This document shows, one piece after another, positions 28,038 through 36,973 of a DNA stretch of 64,000 nucleotides. The stretch is from Dyella lipolytica. Lineage in GTDB: Bacteria; Pseudomonadota; Gammaproteobacteria; Xanthomonadales; Rhodanobacteraceae. The stretch is from assembly GCF_030160075.1 (NCBI RefSeq), contig NZ_BSNQ01000003.1, positions 2,224,128-2,288,127 on the forward strand, given 5' to 3'. The position numbers were made by a program, and so were the translations under genes. The first letter of the stretch is position 1. Each line of letters begins with the position of its first letter. The notes under the pieces are model-generated. The model was not told the DNA's origin. It did no database searches and saw nothing but the letters and a program-made list of their open reading frames with translations.

Positions 28038-30017
28038 ATGAGTCGCCTGACCCTGCTTCGACCGCTTGCCGCTGCCCTACTGCTCGCCTCAAGCGCCGGA
28101 ATGGCGGCGCAGACACCATCGACATCGAACTACGATCCTCTCCAGACGTTTGCACCCTACGTTTATCCGCAATCCGCCAACGCCTATCGCGCAAGCAGTG
28201 GCATGCCGGGCCCGTTGTTCTGGCAGAACCATGCCGACTATCAGATCAAGGCCTCGCTGGATCCGGACACGCGCAAGCTCACTGGCGAGGAAATCATCAC
28301 CTACACCAACCACAGCCCGGATGATCTGGACGTGCTGTGGTTGCAAGTGGAACAGAACCGCTATCGCAAGGATGCGCGCGGCGCATTCGCTGACGAGGCG
28401 TTTCCCACTGAATTCACTGATGGCGAGCACATCGCATCGGTGGCGATAGAAGGCGCCAGCGGCACATTGCAGAAGGCCGAATGGGTTATCTCCGACACCC
28501 GTATGCAGGTGCGCCTGCCGCAACCGCTGAAGGCACACGATGGCAAGTTGCGGTTGCATATCAGCTACAGCTACACGGTGCCCGGCGAATTCGGCGGTCG
28601 CACCGATGTGAACCCAAGCAAGAACGGCGACATTTTCGAGATCGCACAGTGGTACCCGCGCATGTGCGTGTACGACGACCTGCGCGGCTGGACGACGGAT
28701 CCTTACCTCAACAACGAGTTCTACCTCGAATACGGCGATTACGACTATTCGGTCACCGTGCCGTGGAACATGATCGTGGTGGGTGCCGGCGAATTGTTGA
28801 ACCCGCAGGACGTGCTCACCAAGACCGAGCTGCAGCGCCTGGAGCAAGCCCGTCATAGCGATGCGACGGTAATGATCCGCTCGCCGGAGGAAGTGAACGA
28901 TCCGGCCACGCGTCCCAAGCAAAGCGGCACACTCACCTGGCACTTCCGTATTCAGAACAGTCGCGACGCGGTGTTCGGCGCATCGAAGGCGTATGTGTGG
29001 GACGCCGCACGCATCAATCTGCCGAATGGCAAAACCGCGCTGGCCGAATCCGCCTATCCGGTGGAAAGCGCCGGCAACGGTGCATGGGGCCGCGCGACCG
29101 AGTACGTGAAAGCATCGACCGAATACTTCTCCAAACAGTGGTACCCGTACCCCTACACCGTTGCGATCAACGAAGCCGGTTCGGCCGGCGGCATGGAATA
29201 CCCAAGCATCACCTTCGACGCGAAAGAAGCAAAAGGCAGCGATCTGCATGCGCTGATCGCGCACGAGATCGGTCACACCTGGTTCCCGATGATCGTAGGC
29301 ACCGACGAACGGCGTAACGCGTGGATGGACGAGGGCTTCAACACCTTCATCGATGTCTACGAAGCCGATCAATTCAATCACGGCGAATACGCACCCAAGC
29401 GCGACCCCGAATACGCGCCGGGTGGCGGCAATCCAGCCGACGAGATCGTCAAAGTACTTACCGATCCGGACGCGCCGGCGCTACTGAGCCGCGCCGATCA
29501 AGTCCAGGAGAAGTACCGTCACCCAGTGACCTACTTCAAGTCTGCTTATGGCTTGATCTTGCTGCGTGAACAGATCATCGGGCCGGAACGTTTCGATCCG
29601 GCGTTCCGCAAATACATTCAAACCTGGGCGTACAAACATCCCGGCCCGTCGGACTTCTTCCGCTTCATGGAAAGCGAAACCGGCGAGGATCTGGGTTGGT
29701 TCTGGCGTGGCTGGTACCAGCACAACTGGCAGCTGGATATGGCCGTACAGAAGGTAACGGCCGTGGACGGCGACTGGCGCAAAGGTGCACAGGTGACGGT
29801 AGCCAATTTAAACAAACTGGTGATGCCCGCCACGCTGGAAGTGGTCTATACCGATGGCAGCAAGCAGGATATTCGGCTGCCGGTAGAAACCTGGATGCAG
29901 CATCGCAGCTATACGATTCGCGCGGATGGCAACAAGCCGGTGAAGTCGGTCACGATCGATCCTCGTCACCTGATTCCGGATGTGGATCGGAGCAATAACA
30001 CGTTTACGGTGAAGTGA
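28038..30017 (+). CDS. Secreted M1-family metallopeptidase
   Basis: Zinc aminopeptidase-like protein of 659 residues with a signal peptide (residues 1 to about 24, ending GMAA). The catalytic site is HEIGH with zinc ligands H409 and H413 and E410 as base; the third ligand is E432 in WMDEGFNTF. A substrate N-terminus motif GGMEYP precedes it, a variant of the usual GAMEN. It starts 13 nt after the mannose isomerase gene, so it is probably cotranscribed. In this setting it may release amino acids from mannosylated glycoproteins, or it may be a passenger. The start at 28038 is where the signal peptide begins; the longer open frame upstream is in the shadow of the isomerase gene. Confidence 0.88.
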   Translation: MSRLTLLRPLAAALLLASSAGMAAQTPSTSNYDPLQTFAPYVYPQSANAYRASSGMPGPLFWQNHADYQIKASLDPDTRKLTGEEIITYTNHSPDDLDVLWLQVEQNRYRKDARGAFADEAFPTEFTDGEHIASVAIEGASGTLQKAEWVISDTRMQVRLPQPLKAHDGKLRLHISYSYTVPGEFGGRTDVNPSKNGDIFEIAQWYPRMCVYDDLRGWTTDPYLNNEFYLEYGDYDYSVTVPWNMIVVGAGELLNPQDVLTKTELQRLEQARHSDATVMIRSPEEVNDPATRPKQSGTLTWHFRIQNSRDAVFGASKAYVWDAARINLPNGKTALAESAYPVESAGNGAWGRATEYVKASTEYFSKQWYPYPYTVAINEAGSAGGMEYPSITFDAKEAKGSDLHALIAHEIGHTWFPMIVGTDERRNAWMDEGFNTFIDVYEADQFNHGEYAPKRDPEYAPGGGNPADEIVKVLTDPDAPALLSRADQVQEKYRHPVTYFKSAYGLILLREQIIGPERFDPAFRKYIQTWAYKHPGPSDFFRFMESETGEDLGWFWRGWYQHNWQLDMAVQKVTAVDGDWRKGAQVTVANLNKLVMPATLEVVYTDGSKQDIRLPVETWMQHRSYTIRADGNKPVKSVTIDPRHLIPDVDRSNNTFTVK

Positions 30018-30029
30018 ATCCGGCACGCT

Positions 30030-30051
30030 CCTCCCCTGCTTGCAGGGGAGG
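30030..30051. terminator. Bidirectional hairpin between convergent genes
   Basis: A 10-bp stem (CCTCCCCTGC with its complement) and a 2-base loop, 13 bp after the M1 peptidase stop and 15 bp from the stop of the opposing DUF4105 gene. It has no clear T-run, but its position between converging stops fits termination. The CTCCCC/GGGGAG sequence is like the repeat family at 1-190. Confidence 0.5.
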
Positions 30052-30065
30052 GAGTTCATGCTCTG

Positions 30066-31112
30066 CTATGGCTCAGGCGGCGTGCGAATGGCACGCGAAA
30101 AATCATCGCTCGTCCCGCTGGCTCGTGCTCGCGCCGTGATGTCCCCCTGCTTAGTCAGCACGGCAAGCGGGTAGCCTGTGTCCAGTGCACCGACCTGGTA
30201 GAGATAGCCAGGTAGATAGGACGTCAGCAACAAGCGATAGTCATAAGGCAACCCAGGATCGATCTGCTTGGCCATGCCGTACACGATGGTCACGCAATTG
30301 GACGTCGCGGTGTTGTAGAACGCGGGCTTGGCGGCAAGCTCATTGGCTTCTTTAACGTAGGCCAGAAACAATTCGCGCATGGCCGGCTTGCTCATCTGCA
30401 ACCGATACAGATGATCGTCCTCGCCGCGCACATTGGTGCGCACGCGGATCACATCGCGCTCGTCCGCAGCGACGATGGTGCGTTCGTATCGCTTGAAAAA
30501 GCCGCCGATGGACGAAAACGATTGCCCACGCCGGCGGCGGATCTCTACGGAAAAAACGACGTGCGAGCCGTCAGCGAAACCGAACGACAAAAGCGCATGT
30601 GAAATACCCGGCACACCCCAGGAAGAAAGAATGACGTCGGCGTTCGAAAGCTGGTCGAGATCGTAGTTGCGCGTTTCCCAGCGAGCGTCGTAATCCTGAT
30701 CGGAGCGCCAATTGAAGTTGCGCACGTTGTACAGGGTTGCGCGCTCGCCCTCAACGTTGCCGGTCAACATGCGCGATACATCGTCGGCCCAGTCCCGATG
30801 ATTCGACGGTGCGATCGTGCTCCACCATGCCAGCAACACCATCAACGCCAGCGCATAAGCGGCGAGGGGCAAGCCGCTGCGCCGCGACCAGGCGAACACG
30901 ATCGCCGCCAGCACGATCAGGCCCCAGATGATGCTGACCAACCAGCGAACTAGGATGCCACCCGGCACCTGATACCACAGGGCCAAGGCACCCCAGCTAC
31001 CCGATAGCAGCACGACCAGGACGAGCAGTACGTAGAGAATTCCTCGCACGATCACGCCCACTCTCCTCAGAGCCACCGATACATGGATAATAGAACGGCA
31101 ACGACCGTTCAT
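30066..31112 (-). CDS. DUF4105 membrane protein
   Basis: Conserved protein of 348 residues with no assigned function. Three hydrophobic helices at about residues 20-105 (GILYVLLVLVVLLSG, LVSIIWGLIVLAAIVFAW, AAYALALMVLLAWW) are followed by a DUF4105 domain that should face the periplasm. This has RNFNWRSDQDYDARWE, GISHALLSFGF and NTATSNCVT; the cysteine in TSNC and the histidine in ISHALLSF resemble a papain-like NlpC/P60-type pair, an inference. ATG 31112 has GGAAG upstream. It is divergent from an alpha/beta-hydrolase lipoprotein gene 26 bp away. Confidence 0.82.
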   Translation of the reverse strand: MNGRCRSIIHVSVALRRVGVIVRGILYVLLVLVVLLSGSWGALALWYQVPGGILVRWLVSIIWGLIVLAAIVFAWSRRSGLPLAAYALALMVLLAWWSTIAPSNHRDWADDVSRMLTGNVEGERATLYNVRNFNWRSDQDYDARWETRNYDLDQLSNADVILSSWGVPGISHALLSFGFADGSHVVFSVEIRRRRGQSFSSIGGFFKRYERTIVAADERDVIRVRTNVRGEDDHLYRLQMSKPAMRELFLAYVKEANELAAKPAFYNTATSNCVTIVYGMAKQIDPGLPYDYRLLLTSYLPGYLYQVGALDTGYPLAVLTKQGDITARARASGTSDDFSRAIRTPPEP

Positions 31113-31138
31113 CCCGCTTCCACGCCCGAGAAGAATCG

Positions 31139-33088
31139 ATGACAGGCCGCACGCTAATCTGGATCCTTCGCGTCGTTGCGCTGACTACCTTGCTGCCGGT
31201 CACCGCCTGCGACATCGTCGGCGTGCGACATGTCGCGCAAAAGGAATATGCCATCCAGCGTCGCAGCGACGTACTGAGTACGCGCACGCTCAGCGACAGC
31301 ACGATCCAGACCCTCAACGTCGTAGCGCTCAGCCAGGATGATTGCGCAGCAAATTTTCCGCGCTGTACCCATACCCTGCTTTACTCCGACGGCATCGACG
31401 ACGAGCGCCGCCTTTCGGCACTCGCGGAGTTATGGCTGGCCTTCGCCATCCAGGCCGACCATGCCGGCAAAAACCAGGCCACGAACGATTCGGCGCTGGA
31501 TGCGTACTTGCAGTCGGCCCGCTACGCCTACGCATACCTGTTCTATACCGCACGCAATCCGGGCGAACGTGCGTTCGAGACGCGGCAATCACAGGTGCTG
31601 GATTTTTATAACTACGCCGCACAACGGTCGGTCGGTAGCTTCTTCAAACTACTTCCCACCCTCGGTACGGATTGGACCACCGCGCCGGTAGCGGGCTGGA
31701 CGCTGCTCAAGCCCAGCACCGACGTTTATCTTGGTTCGGGCGATTACATTCCGAAAGAACTGATTCCCGCCGAAGGATTGCACTTTCGTGGTCTGCGCAA
31801 CATCTACCGTCGCGACGGCTTTGGTTCGGAATTCGTCGCTGTCGGCGCACCGCTGGTAAACACCGATCAGCCATGGCGAGAATCGAACTACGTACCGCTC
31901 ACGGCAGTATTGCAATTTCCAGGCGACACGCTGCACAGCGTGCTCGAAACCCATGACGTTCGCTTGTATGCGAAGAATCCCTATCTGGATCGTTCGATCA
32001 CGCTCGACAACCAGAACGTGCCGCTCGCCGCCAATTTCACCGCTCCCTATGGCGTGTGGCTGGCACGTTCGGGCTTTGCGCAGGAATCCCTTCGTTCGCT
32101 CTTAGGGCGTGGCGGCCTCACCAAACCGCAAGTGCTGTTGATGCAGCCTTACGATCCCAACCGGCTCACCGTCGTGATGCTGCATGGGCTGGCGAGCAGC
32201 CCGGAAGCATGGATCAACGTGGTCAACGAAGTGATGGGCGACGACCAGCTACGCCGCACCTATCAGGTGTGGGAGGTGTACTACCCGACCAATGTGCCGG
32301 TGGCCGTCAATCTCGCGCAGATCCGTCGCGCCCTCGACGACACGCTGCATCACTTCGATCCGTCAGGACGTGCTGTGGCGTCCAACCATATCATGCTGAT
32401 CGGCCACAGCATGGGTGGCGTTATCGCGCGCCTGCTGGTGTCCTCCAGCGGCGACAAGTTATGGAGCGTGGTCCAGGCACGCCCTGGCCTTTCGGAGGCA
32501 GCCAAGCAAAAGCTGCGTCAGCGCCTCACGCCTTATCTGCAATTTCAGCCTATGCCACAGGTGACGCGCGCAGTGTTTCTCGCAGCACCACATCGGGGAA
32601 CACCCGTTGCGCGATGGAAGCTGGCGCGCTGGATCGGCGACCTGATCCGCCTGCCGGTCACGCTGTTGGAAGAAGGCAAGGGCATCACCGACGCTATCCA
32701 AGGCAAGAACGCCGCTCCTGATGCGCCGGCTCGCCTGCCCAACAGTATCGACAACCTCAGCGATGCCGATCCTTTTATCAAGGCGTCGAGCACGCTACCG
32801 ATCTCACCCAACGTGCACTACCACACCATCGTCGGCGTCTATAAATCGAAAGGACCGTTGGCAGAATCCGAAGACGGCGTTGTGCCATACGCCAGTTCGC
32901 ATCTCGACGGCGCCGATTCCGAACTGGCAGTTCCCGCCTGGCACAACGTGCAGGAAACGCCGCAAGCGATCATCGAGCTGCGCCGCATTCTTCGGCTTCA
33001 CGCCAACGAGCTGCATTGTCTGCAACGTGAAGGATCGGACGACGCAGGACAGGTGCCCCCGGCTTGCATGGCGTCAACAGCACCATGA
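31139..33088 (+). CDS. Lipoprotein with alpha/beta-hydrolase (lipase-like) domain
   Basis: Predicted lipoprotein of 649 residues: lipobox VTAC with lipid cysteine C24. The first 330 residues lack a domain I recognise. The C-terminal half is an alpha/beta-hydrolase: oxyanion segment VVMLHGLASSPEAW, nucleophile S424 in GHSMGG, a later acid and the histidine in DGVVPYASSHL. It resembles PGAP1- or lipase-like hydrolases, which act on acyl groups of lipids or lipoproteins. It is transcribed divergently from the DUF4105 membrane protein and may share its control region. The substrate is unknown. A perfect bidirectional terminator follows at 33104-33137. Confidence 0.8.
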   Translation: MTGRTLIWILRVVALTTLLPVTACDIVGVRHVAQKEYAIQRRSDVLSTRTLSDSTIQTLNVVALSQDDCAANFPRCTHTLLYSDGIDDERRLSALAELWLAFAIQADHAGKNQATNDSALDAYLQSARYAYAYLFYTARNPGERAFETRQSQVLDFYNYAAQRSVGSFFKLLPTLGTDWTTAPVAGWTLLKPSTDVYLGSGDYIPKELIPAEGLHFRGLRNIYRRDGFGSEFVAVGAPLVNTDQPWRESNYVPLTAVLQFPGDTLHSVLETHDVRLYAKNPYLDRSITLDNQNVPLAANFTAPYGVWLARSGFAQESLRSLLGRGGLTKPQVLLMQPYDPNRLTVVMLHGLASSPEAWINVVNEVMGDDQLRRTYQVWEVYYPTNVPVAVNLAQIRRALDDTLHHFDPSGRAVASNHIMLIGHSMGGVIARLLVSSSGDKLWSVVQARPGLSEAAKQKLRQRLTPYLQFQPMPQVTRAVFLAAPHRGTPVARWKLARWIGDLIRLPVTLLEEGKGITDAIQGKNAAPDAPARLPNSIDNLSDADPFIKASSTLPISPNVHYHTIVGVYKSKGPLAESEDGVVPYASSHLDGADSELAVPAWHNVQETPQAIIELRRILRLHANELHCLQREGSDDAGQVPPACMASTAP

Positions 33089-33103
33089 GTTTCGGCGCCG
33101 GGA

Positions 33104-33137
33104 AAAAAAGAGCCCGCGATATCGCGGGCTCTTTTTT
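33104..33137. terminator. Perfect bidirectional intrinsic terminator
   Basis: A 34-bp perfect palindrome with A-run, GAGCCCGCGAT stem, centre at 33120/33121, and T-run on both strands. It separates the convergent lipoprotein gene and ssb. Confidence 0.95.
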
Positions 33138-33166
33138 GGCATGCGGCAAAAATGCCGAAACAGTGA

Positions 33167-33682
33167 TCAGAACGGAATATCGTCGTCGTCGAAGTTGTTG
33201 TTGCTCTCCGGCGGCGGTGCGGATTGACGCTGCGGCGCATGGCCGTAGTCGTCGCCGCCCTGGGCCTGGCTCTGGCTCTGACGCGATGCACCGCCCTGCG
33301 AGCGCTCGCGGTAACCACCGCCACCGCCCATGCCACCACCTTCGGCCCCGCCGCCCAGCATTTGCAGGTCGTTGGCGATAATGTCGGTGGAGTAACGTTC
33401 GACACCGTCTTTGCCGGTGTATTTATCAGTGCGCAGCGAACCCTCGATGTACACCTGGCGACCCTTTTTGAGGTACTCGCCGGCGATCTCCGCCAGACGG
33501 CCGAACAGCTTGACGCGATGCCACTCGGTGCGCTCCTGCTTCTGGCCGCTCTGCTTGTCGGTCCACTGCTCGGAGGTCGCGATGCTCAGGCTGGCGATCG
33601 CGGTACCGCCGCCCGTGTAACGGACCTCGGGATCGGCACCGAGGTTGCCAACCAGAATGACTTTATTGATGCCACGTGCCAT
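33167..33682 (-). CDS. ssb: Single-stranded DNA-binding protein
   Basis: Binds single-stranded DNA in replication, repair and recombination. The 171-residue protein has an OB-fold (residues 1 to about 110: [60 protein letters not shown]), a Gly/Gln/Ser-rich flexible tail and the acidic tip DDDDIPF that binds partner proteins. ATG 33682 gives the standard SSB N-terminus; GAGG lies upstream. Genome context is ordinary: it converges on the lipoprotein gene and diverges from ispB. Confidence 0.97.
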   Translation of the reverse strand: MARGINKVILVGNLGADPEVRYTGGGTAIASLSIATSEQWTDKQSGQKQERTEWHRVKLFGRLAEIAGEYLKKGRQVYIEGSLRTDKYTGKDGVERYSTDIIANDLQMLGGGAEGGGMGGGGGYRERSQGGASRQSQSQAQGGDDYGHAPQRQSAPPPESNNNFDDDDIPF

Positions 33683-33830
33683 GAGAACCTCAAACGATGC
33701 CGTGTAACGGACTGGCTTGGCATCGTAACATACGGCCCTGGGACCGATGCCGGGAAGCATCTTGGCAACCTGCCCTCCTGCGCCGTTCGCGGCTGGGCGA
33801 AAATCCGGGACGGGGCCAGGCTAGCGCCCC

Positions 33831-33836
33831 TATAAT
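33831..33836 (+). promoter_or_regulatory. Consensus -10 box just before ispB
   Basis: A perfect TATAAT lies 9 bp upstream of the first ATG of ispB (33846). No convincing -35 is seen at 17 bp. The transcript would begin about 33842-33843, so translation may be leaderless or start at the second ATG, 33864. Confidence 0.5.
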
Positions 33837-33845
33837 CTGGGTTCT

Positions 33846-34868
33846 ATGTCCAGTACCCGCCGCATGAACACCTCCGTTCTCCAGACCATCGATACCGCGC
33901 GCGACTTCGCAAGCGTGCGCGCGCTCGCCGAAGGCGATATGCAGCGCATCGATGCCTTGATCCGTCAGCGGCTGGCTTCCGACGTAGTGCTGATCAACCA
34001 GATCGCCGACCACATCATCGCCGGCGGCGGCAAGCGCCTGCGCCCCATGCTGCACGCCCTGGCCGCCCGCGCCGCGGGGTATACCGGCGACAAGCACCTC
34101 AAGCTGGCCGCGGTGATCGAGTTCATCCACACCTCGACCCTGCTGCATGACGATGTGGTGGACGAGTCGGATCTGCGCCGCGGACGCAAGACGGCCAATG
34201 CGCTATGGGGTAACGCCGCCAGCGTGCTGGTGGGAGATTTTCTCTACTCGCGCTCCTTCCAGCTGATGGTGGAGCTGGACGATATGCGCATCATGCGCAT
34301 CCTGGCCGACACCACCAACACCATCGCCGAGGGCGAGGTGTTGCAGCTGCTCAACATCGGCAATGCCGACGTGGACGAAGCGGCCTATTTGGCCGTTATC
34401 GAGCGCAAGACTGCCGTGCTCTTTGCCGCTGCCACCGAATTGGGTGGTTTGCTGGGCGGACTGCCCGATGCCCAGGTCGCGGCGCTGCGCCATTACGGCA
34501 TGCAACTGGGTTATGCCTTCCAGATCGCCGACGACTTGCTCGACTACGTCAGCGACTCCGGCACGCTGGGCAAGAACATTGGCGATGACCTGGCCGAGGG
34601 TAAGCCCACGCTGCCGCTGATCTACGCGCTGCAGCGCGTCGGTTTGGAGCAGGCTCGCGAGTTGCGGCATGCGATTGAGCACGGTGGGCTGGATTCGCTC
34701 GATCACATTCTTGCTGCGATCCGTGAATCCGGTGCCATTGAGCGTACCCGTGACTGCGCGCTCCGGCATGCCCACGCCGCGCGCGATGCACTCGTGGCGC
34801 TCCCCGCATCTTCTTATCGCGATGCCTTAGCGACGTTGGCCGATTATTCGGTGCAGCGAACATTTTGA
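33846..34868 (+). CDS. ispB: Polyprenyl diphosphate synthase (IspB-like)
   Basis: Trans-prenyl transferase that makes the octaprenyl side chain of ubiquinone. The 340-residue protein has GGGKRLRP, a first aspartate-rich motif in LLHDDVVDESDLRRG (about residues 99-113) and a second in FQIADDLLDYVSD (about 223-235), both needed for magnesium and substrate binding. Neighbouring genes to the right include two ubiquinone hydroxylases on the other strand, in keeping with the pathway. The start at 33846 is within 10 bp of a TATAAT box; ATG 33864 is a likely alternative. It ends before a hairpin-rich stretch related to the repeat at 1-190. Confidence 0.92.
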   Translation: MSSTRRMNTSVLQTIDTARDFASVRALAEGDMQRIDALIRQRLASDVVLINQIADHIIAGGGKRLRPMLHALAARAAGYTGDKHLKLAAVIEFIHTSTLLHDDVVDESDLRRGRKTANALWGNAASVLVGDFLYSRSFQLMVELDDMRIMRILADTTNTIAEGEVLQLLNIGNADVDEAAYLAVIERKTAVLFAAATELGGLLGGLPDAQVAALRHYGMQLGYAFQIADDLLDYVSDSGTLGKNIGDDLAEGKPTLPLIYALQRVGLEQARELRHAIEHGGLDSLDHILAAIRESGAIERTRDCALRHAHAARDALVALPASSYRDALATLADYSVQRTF

Positions 34869-34875
34869 TGGCTCC

Positions 34876-34895
34876 CCCTCCCCTACGGGGAGAGG
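34876..34895 (+). repeat. Short hairpin related to the intergenic repeat
   Basis: CTCCCC/GGGGAG stem with a TAC loop, followed by AGGGAGAAAAAT, between the convergent ispB and dienelactone hydrolase genes. Its core matches the hairpin in the repeat at 1-190 and may act as a terminator. Confidence 0.5.
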
Positions 34896-34911
34896 GAGAA
34901 AAATCTAAGGC

Positions 34912-35706
34912 TTAAGGCGTGCCGCTGAAAGCGGCGTGCAACCAGTCGTGCATCAGACGATAACTGCGAGTAGCAGCGCGCGCATCGTATTTGCAGCCTT
35001 GCGAGTTCTCGCCGACTTCGGTGAAGCAGTGCACGGCGTTACCCAGCACGACGAATTGCCAGTCGGCTGGGCTGGCACGCATTTCGTCCATGAATTTATC
35101 GGCGTCCGGCATGGTGCCTTTGTCGTCGGCGCCATTCATCACCAGCACCCGCGCCTTGATGTTCTTGGATAGTGTCGGATCGTCGGTCGTCAACCCGCCA
35201 TGAAAGGACACGATGGCCGCAACATCAGCACCGCTGCGCGCCAGGTCGAGCACCGCCGTGCCGCCAAAGCAGAAACCGATGGCCGCCAGCTTAGTGGTAT
35301 CGATGGGTGCCGTTCCTGCCTGCGCTTTCAATTGCGCAAGGGCTGCGTTGATGCGCTTTCTCATCAACGTGCGGTCGCTATAAAGCGACTTGGTCGCTGC
35401 CTGCGCCTGGTCCGCATGGCCGGGTTGCGGCCGTACGTTCTCGCCGTACATGTCGGTGAGCAGGATGACGTAGTCCTTGCCCGCGATCATTTCGGCTTTC
35501 TGCACGGCAGCGTCGTTCACGCCGTACCAGTTCGGCACCATCACCAAGCCTGGGCGCTTGGCGCTGACCGCGTCGTCGTACACCAGCACGCTTTTGAAGT
35601 GCGTGCCATCCAAGGTCCATTCCACGGGACGATGAACCATCTTTGCCTGTGCGGCGAAGCTGAAGCCGGCCAGTAAGGCGAGACAACCCAGTCGAACGAA
35701 GCGCAT
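34912..35706 (-). CDS. Dienelactone hydrolase family protein, exported
   Basis: Alpha/beta-hydrolase of 264 residues with a signal peptide (residues 1 to about 21, ending FAAQA). The catalytic set is that of dienelactone hydrolases: cysteine nucleophile C146 in GFCFGG, acid at D194/D195 in NGADD, and base H226 in NAVHCF. ATG 35706 is supported by AGAGGAA upstream and the signal peptide; the open frame extends to 35796. No aromatic-degradation genes are nearby, so it is likely a general periplasmic ester or lactone hydrolase. The substrate is not shown by the sequence. Confidence 0.85.
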   Translation of the reverse strand: MRFVRLGCLALLAGFSFAAQAKMVHRPVEWTLDGTHFKSVLVYDDAVSAKRPGLVMVPNWYGVNDAAVQKAEMIAGKDYVILLTDMYGENVRPQPGHADQAQAATKSLYSDRTLMRKRINAALAQLKAQAGTAPIDTTKLAAIGFCFGGTAVLDLARSGADVAAIVSFHGGLTTDDPTLSKNIKARVLVMNGADDKGTMPDADKFMDEMRASPADWQFVVLGNAVHCFTEVGENSQGCKYDARAATRSYRLMHDWLHAAFSGTP

Positions 35707-35770
35707 GGCGTGATTCCTCTGCTTGGCTATGAAACAAAATCCGCCACGAGGGCGGATGAGAATGAAGCAA

Positions 35771-36973
35771 TCAAAGCCCGGCGGCGTGCGCGGCAATGCG
35801 CCGTTTCAGCGGCACCAGGCGATCGAGTACGCGCACGCCCAGACCGCGCATGGCCACCAGCGGCGACGCCTGCCAGGCATAGATGCGCGCCAGGGCATCG
35901 AAACCATAGGCATCCAGCGTATCCGCGCTGAGCCGACGGCGTGCGTAACGCCGCAACACGTGCGCGGCAGCGAAGTCGCGCCCCGCGTCGCGCGCGACGA
36001 CGAGCGTATCGCGCAACTCGACCACATCCCGCAGACCGAGATTCACACCTTGCCCGGCCAGCGGATGCACGGTGTGTGCGGCATCGCCGAGCAGGACAAA
36101 ACGCTCGGCCTGGTAAGTGTCGGCAAGCTGCAGTTTCAACGGAAACGCGGCGCGTGGGGTGCTGGCCGTTATCCGTCCTAGCCGGAAATCGCTGGCGACA
36201 CCCAGTTCATGGAGGAACGCCTGGTCATCCAACGCGTGCACGCGGCGTGCCTCGGCTTCGGGCAGCGACCACACGACCGAGCTTCGTCCGTCCGCCAGCG
36301 GCAGCAACGCCAGCGGCCCGGTGGGAAGAAAGCGCTGCCAAGCGGTATGGGCATGCGCGCGCTCGGTGGTGACGTGCGCCACCACGGCACGTTGCGCGTA
36401 GTCGCGCCCGTGTGTGGCGATGCCGGCGAGCTCGCGTAGTGGCGAACCGGCGCCATCGGTAGCGATCAGCAAACGCACCGACACGCTGTCGCCATCGGCC
36501 AGTTCCAGCGCAATGCGGTCGGATCGCGTGTCGAAATCCTTGACGGTGGCAGGACACATGCGGCGCACGCCAGCGGCCTCGATCGACTGCCAAAGCGTCC
36601 ACTGCACCAGATTGTTCTCGACGATGTAGCCGAGCAGATCGCGGCCCTCATCGGCGGCATCGAAATCGATCGCCGCACCGTTCTCGGCATCCCATACGTG
36701 CATGTGCGCATAGGGACAGGCGCGTGCATCGCGAATGGACGTCCAGACGTCCAGCTCATCGAGCAAGGCTATCGATGACGGCGCCAATCCCACGACACGC
36801 GGGTCTACCTCGTCCGTGGGGCTCCACGGCGTTGGCGGTCGCGCCTCCAGCAGGGCCGTGCTGAAGCCAGCTCGGCTCAGCGCAAGGGCTGCGGCGGCAC
36901 CCACCATGCCGCCGCCCACTACGGCAATATCCAGTGCTGGACCGCGCCGAAGGTTGGCTGGTGCGGACCTCAT
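35771..36973 (-). CDS. FAD-dependent ubiquinone hydroxylase (UbiI/UbiF-like)
   Basis: Flavin monooxygenase of 400 residues in the UbiH/UbiI/UbiF family, adding a ring hydroxyl in ubiquinone synthesis. Rossmann motif is IAVVGGGMVGAAAALALSRAG (residues about 16-36, listed in part here), FAD ribityl/phosphate motif VLLGDAAHTVHPLAGQG with GLRDV next to it, and DGAGSPLRE in the middle. The first codon overlaps the stop of ubiH in an ATGA, so they form a coupled pair. An upstream open frame reaching 37414 is a shadow of ubiH and should not be used. It cannot be assigned to UbiI or UbiF by eye. Confidence 0.86.
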   Translation of the reverse strand: MRSAPANLRRGPALDIAVVGGGMVGAAAALALSRAGFSTALLEARPPTPWSPTDEVDPRVVGLAPSSIALLDELDVWTSIRDARACPYAHMHVWDAENGAAIDFDAADEGRDLLGYIVENNLVQWTLWQSIEAAGVRRMCPATVKDFDTRSDRIALELADGDSVSVRLLIATDGAGSPLRELAGIATHGRDYAQRAVVAHVTTERAHAHTAWQRFLPTGPLALLPLADGRSSVVWSLPEAEARRVHALDDQAFLHELGVASDFRLGRITASTPRAAFPLKLQLADTYQAERFVLLGDAAHTVHPLAGQGVNLGLRDVVELRDTLVVARDAGRDFAAAHVLRRYARRRLSADTLDAYGFDALARIYAWQASPLVAMRGLGVRVLDRLVPLKRRIAAHAAGL

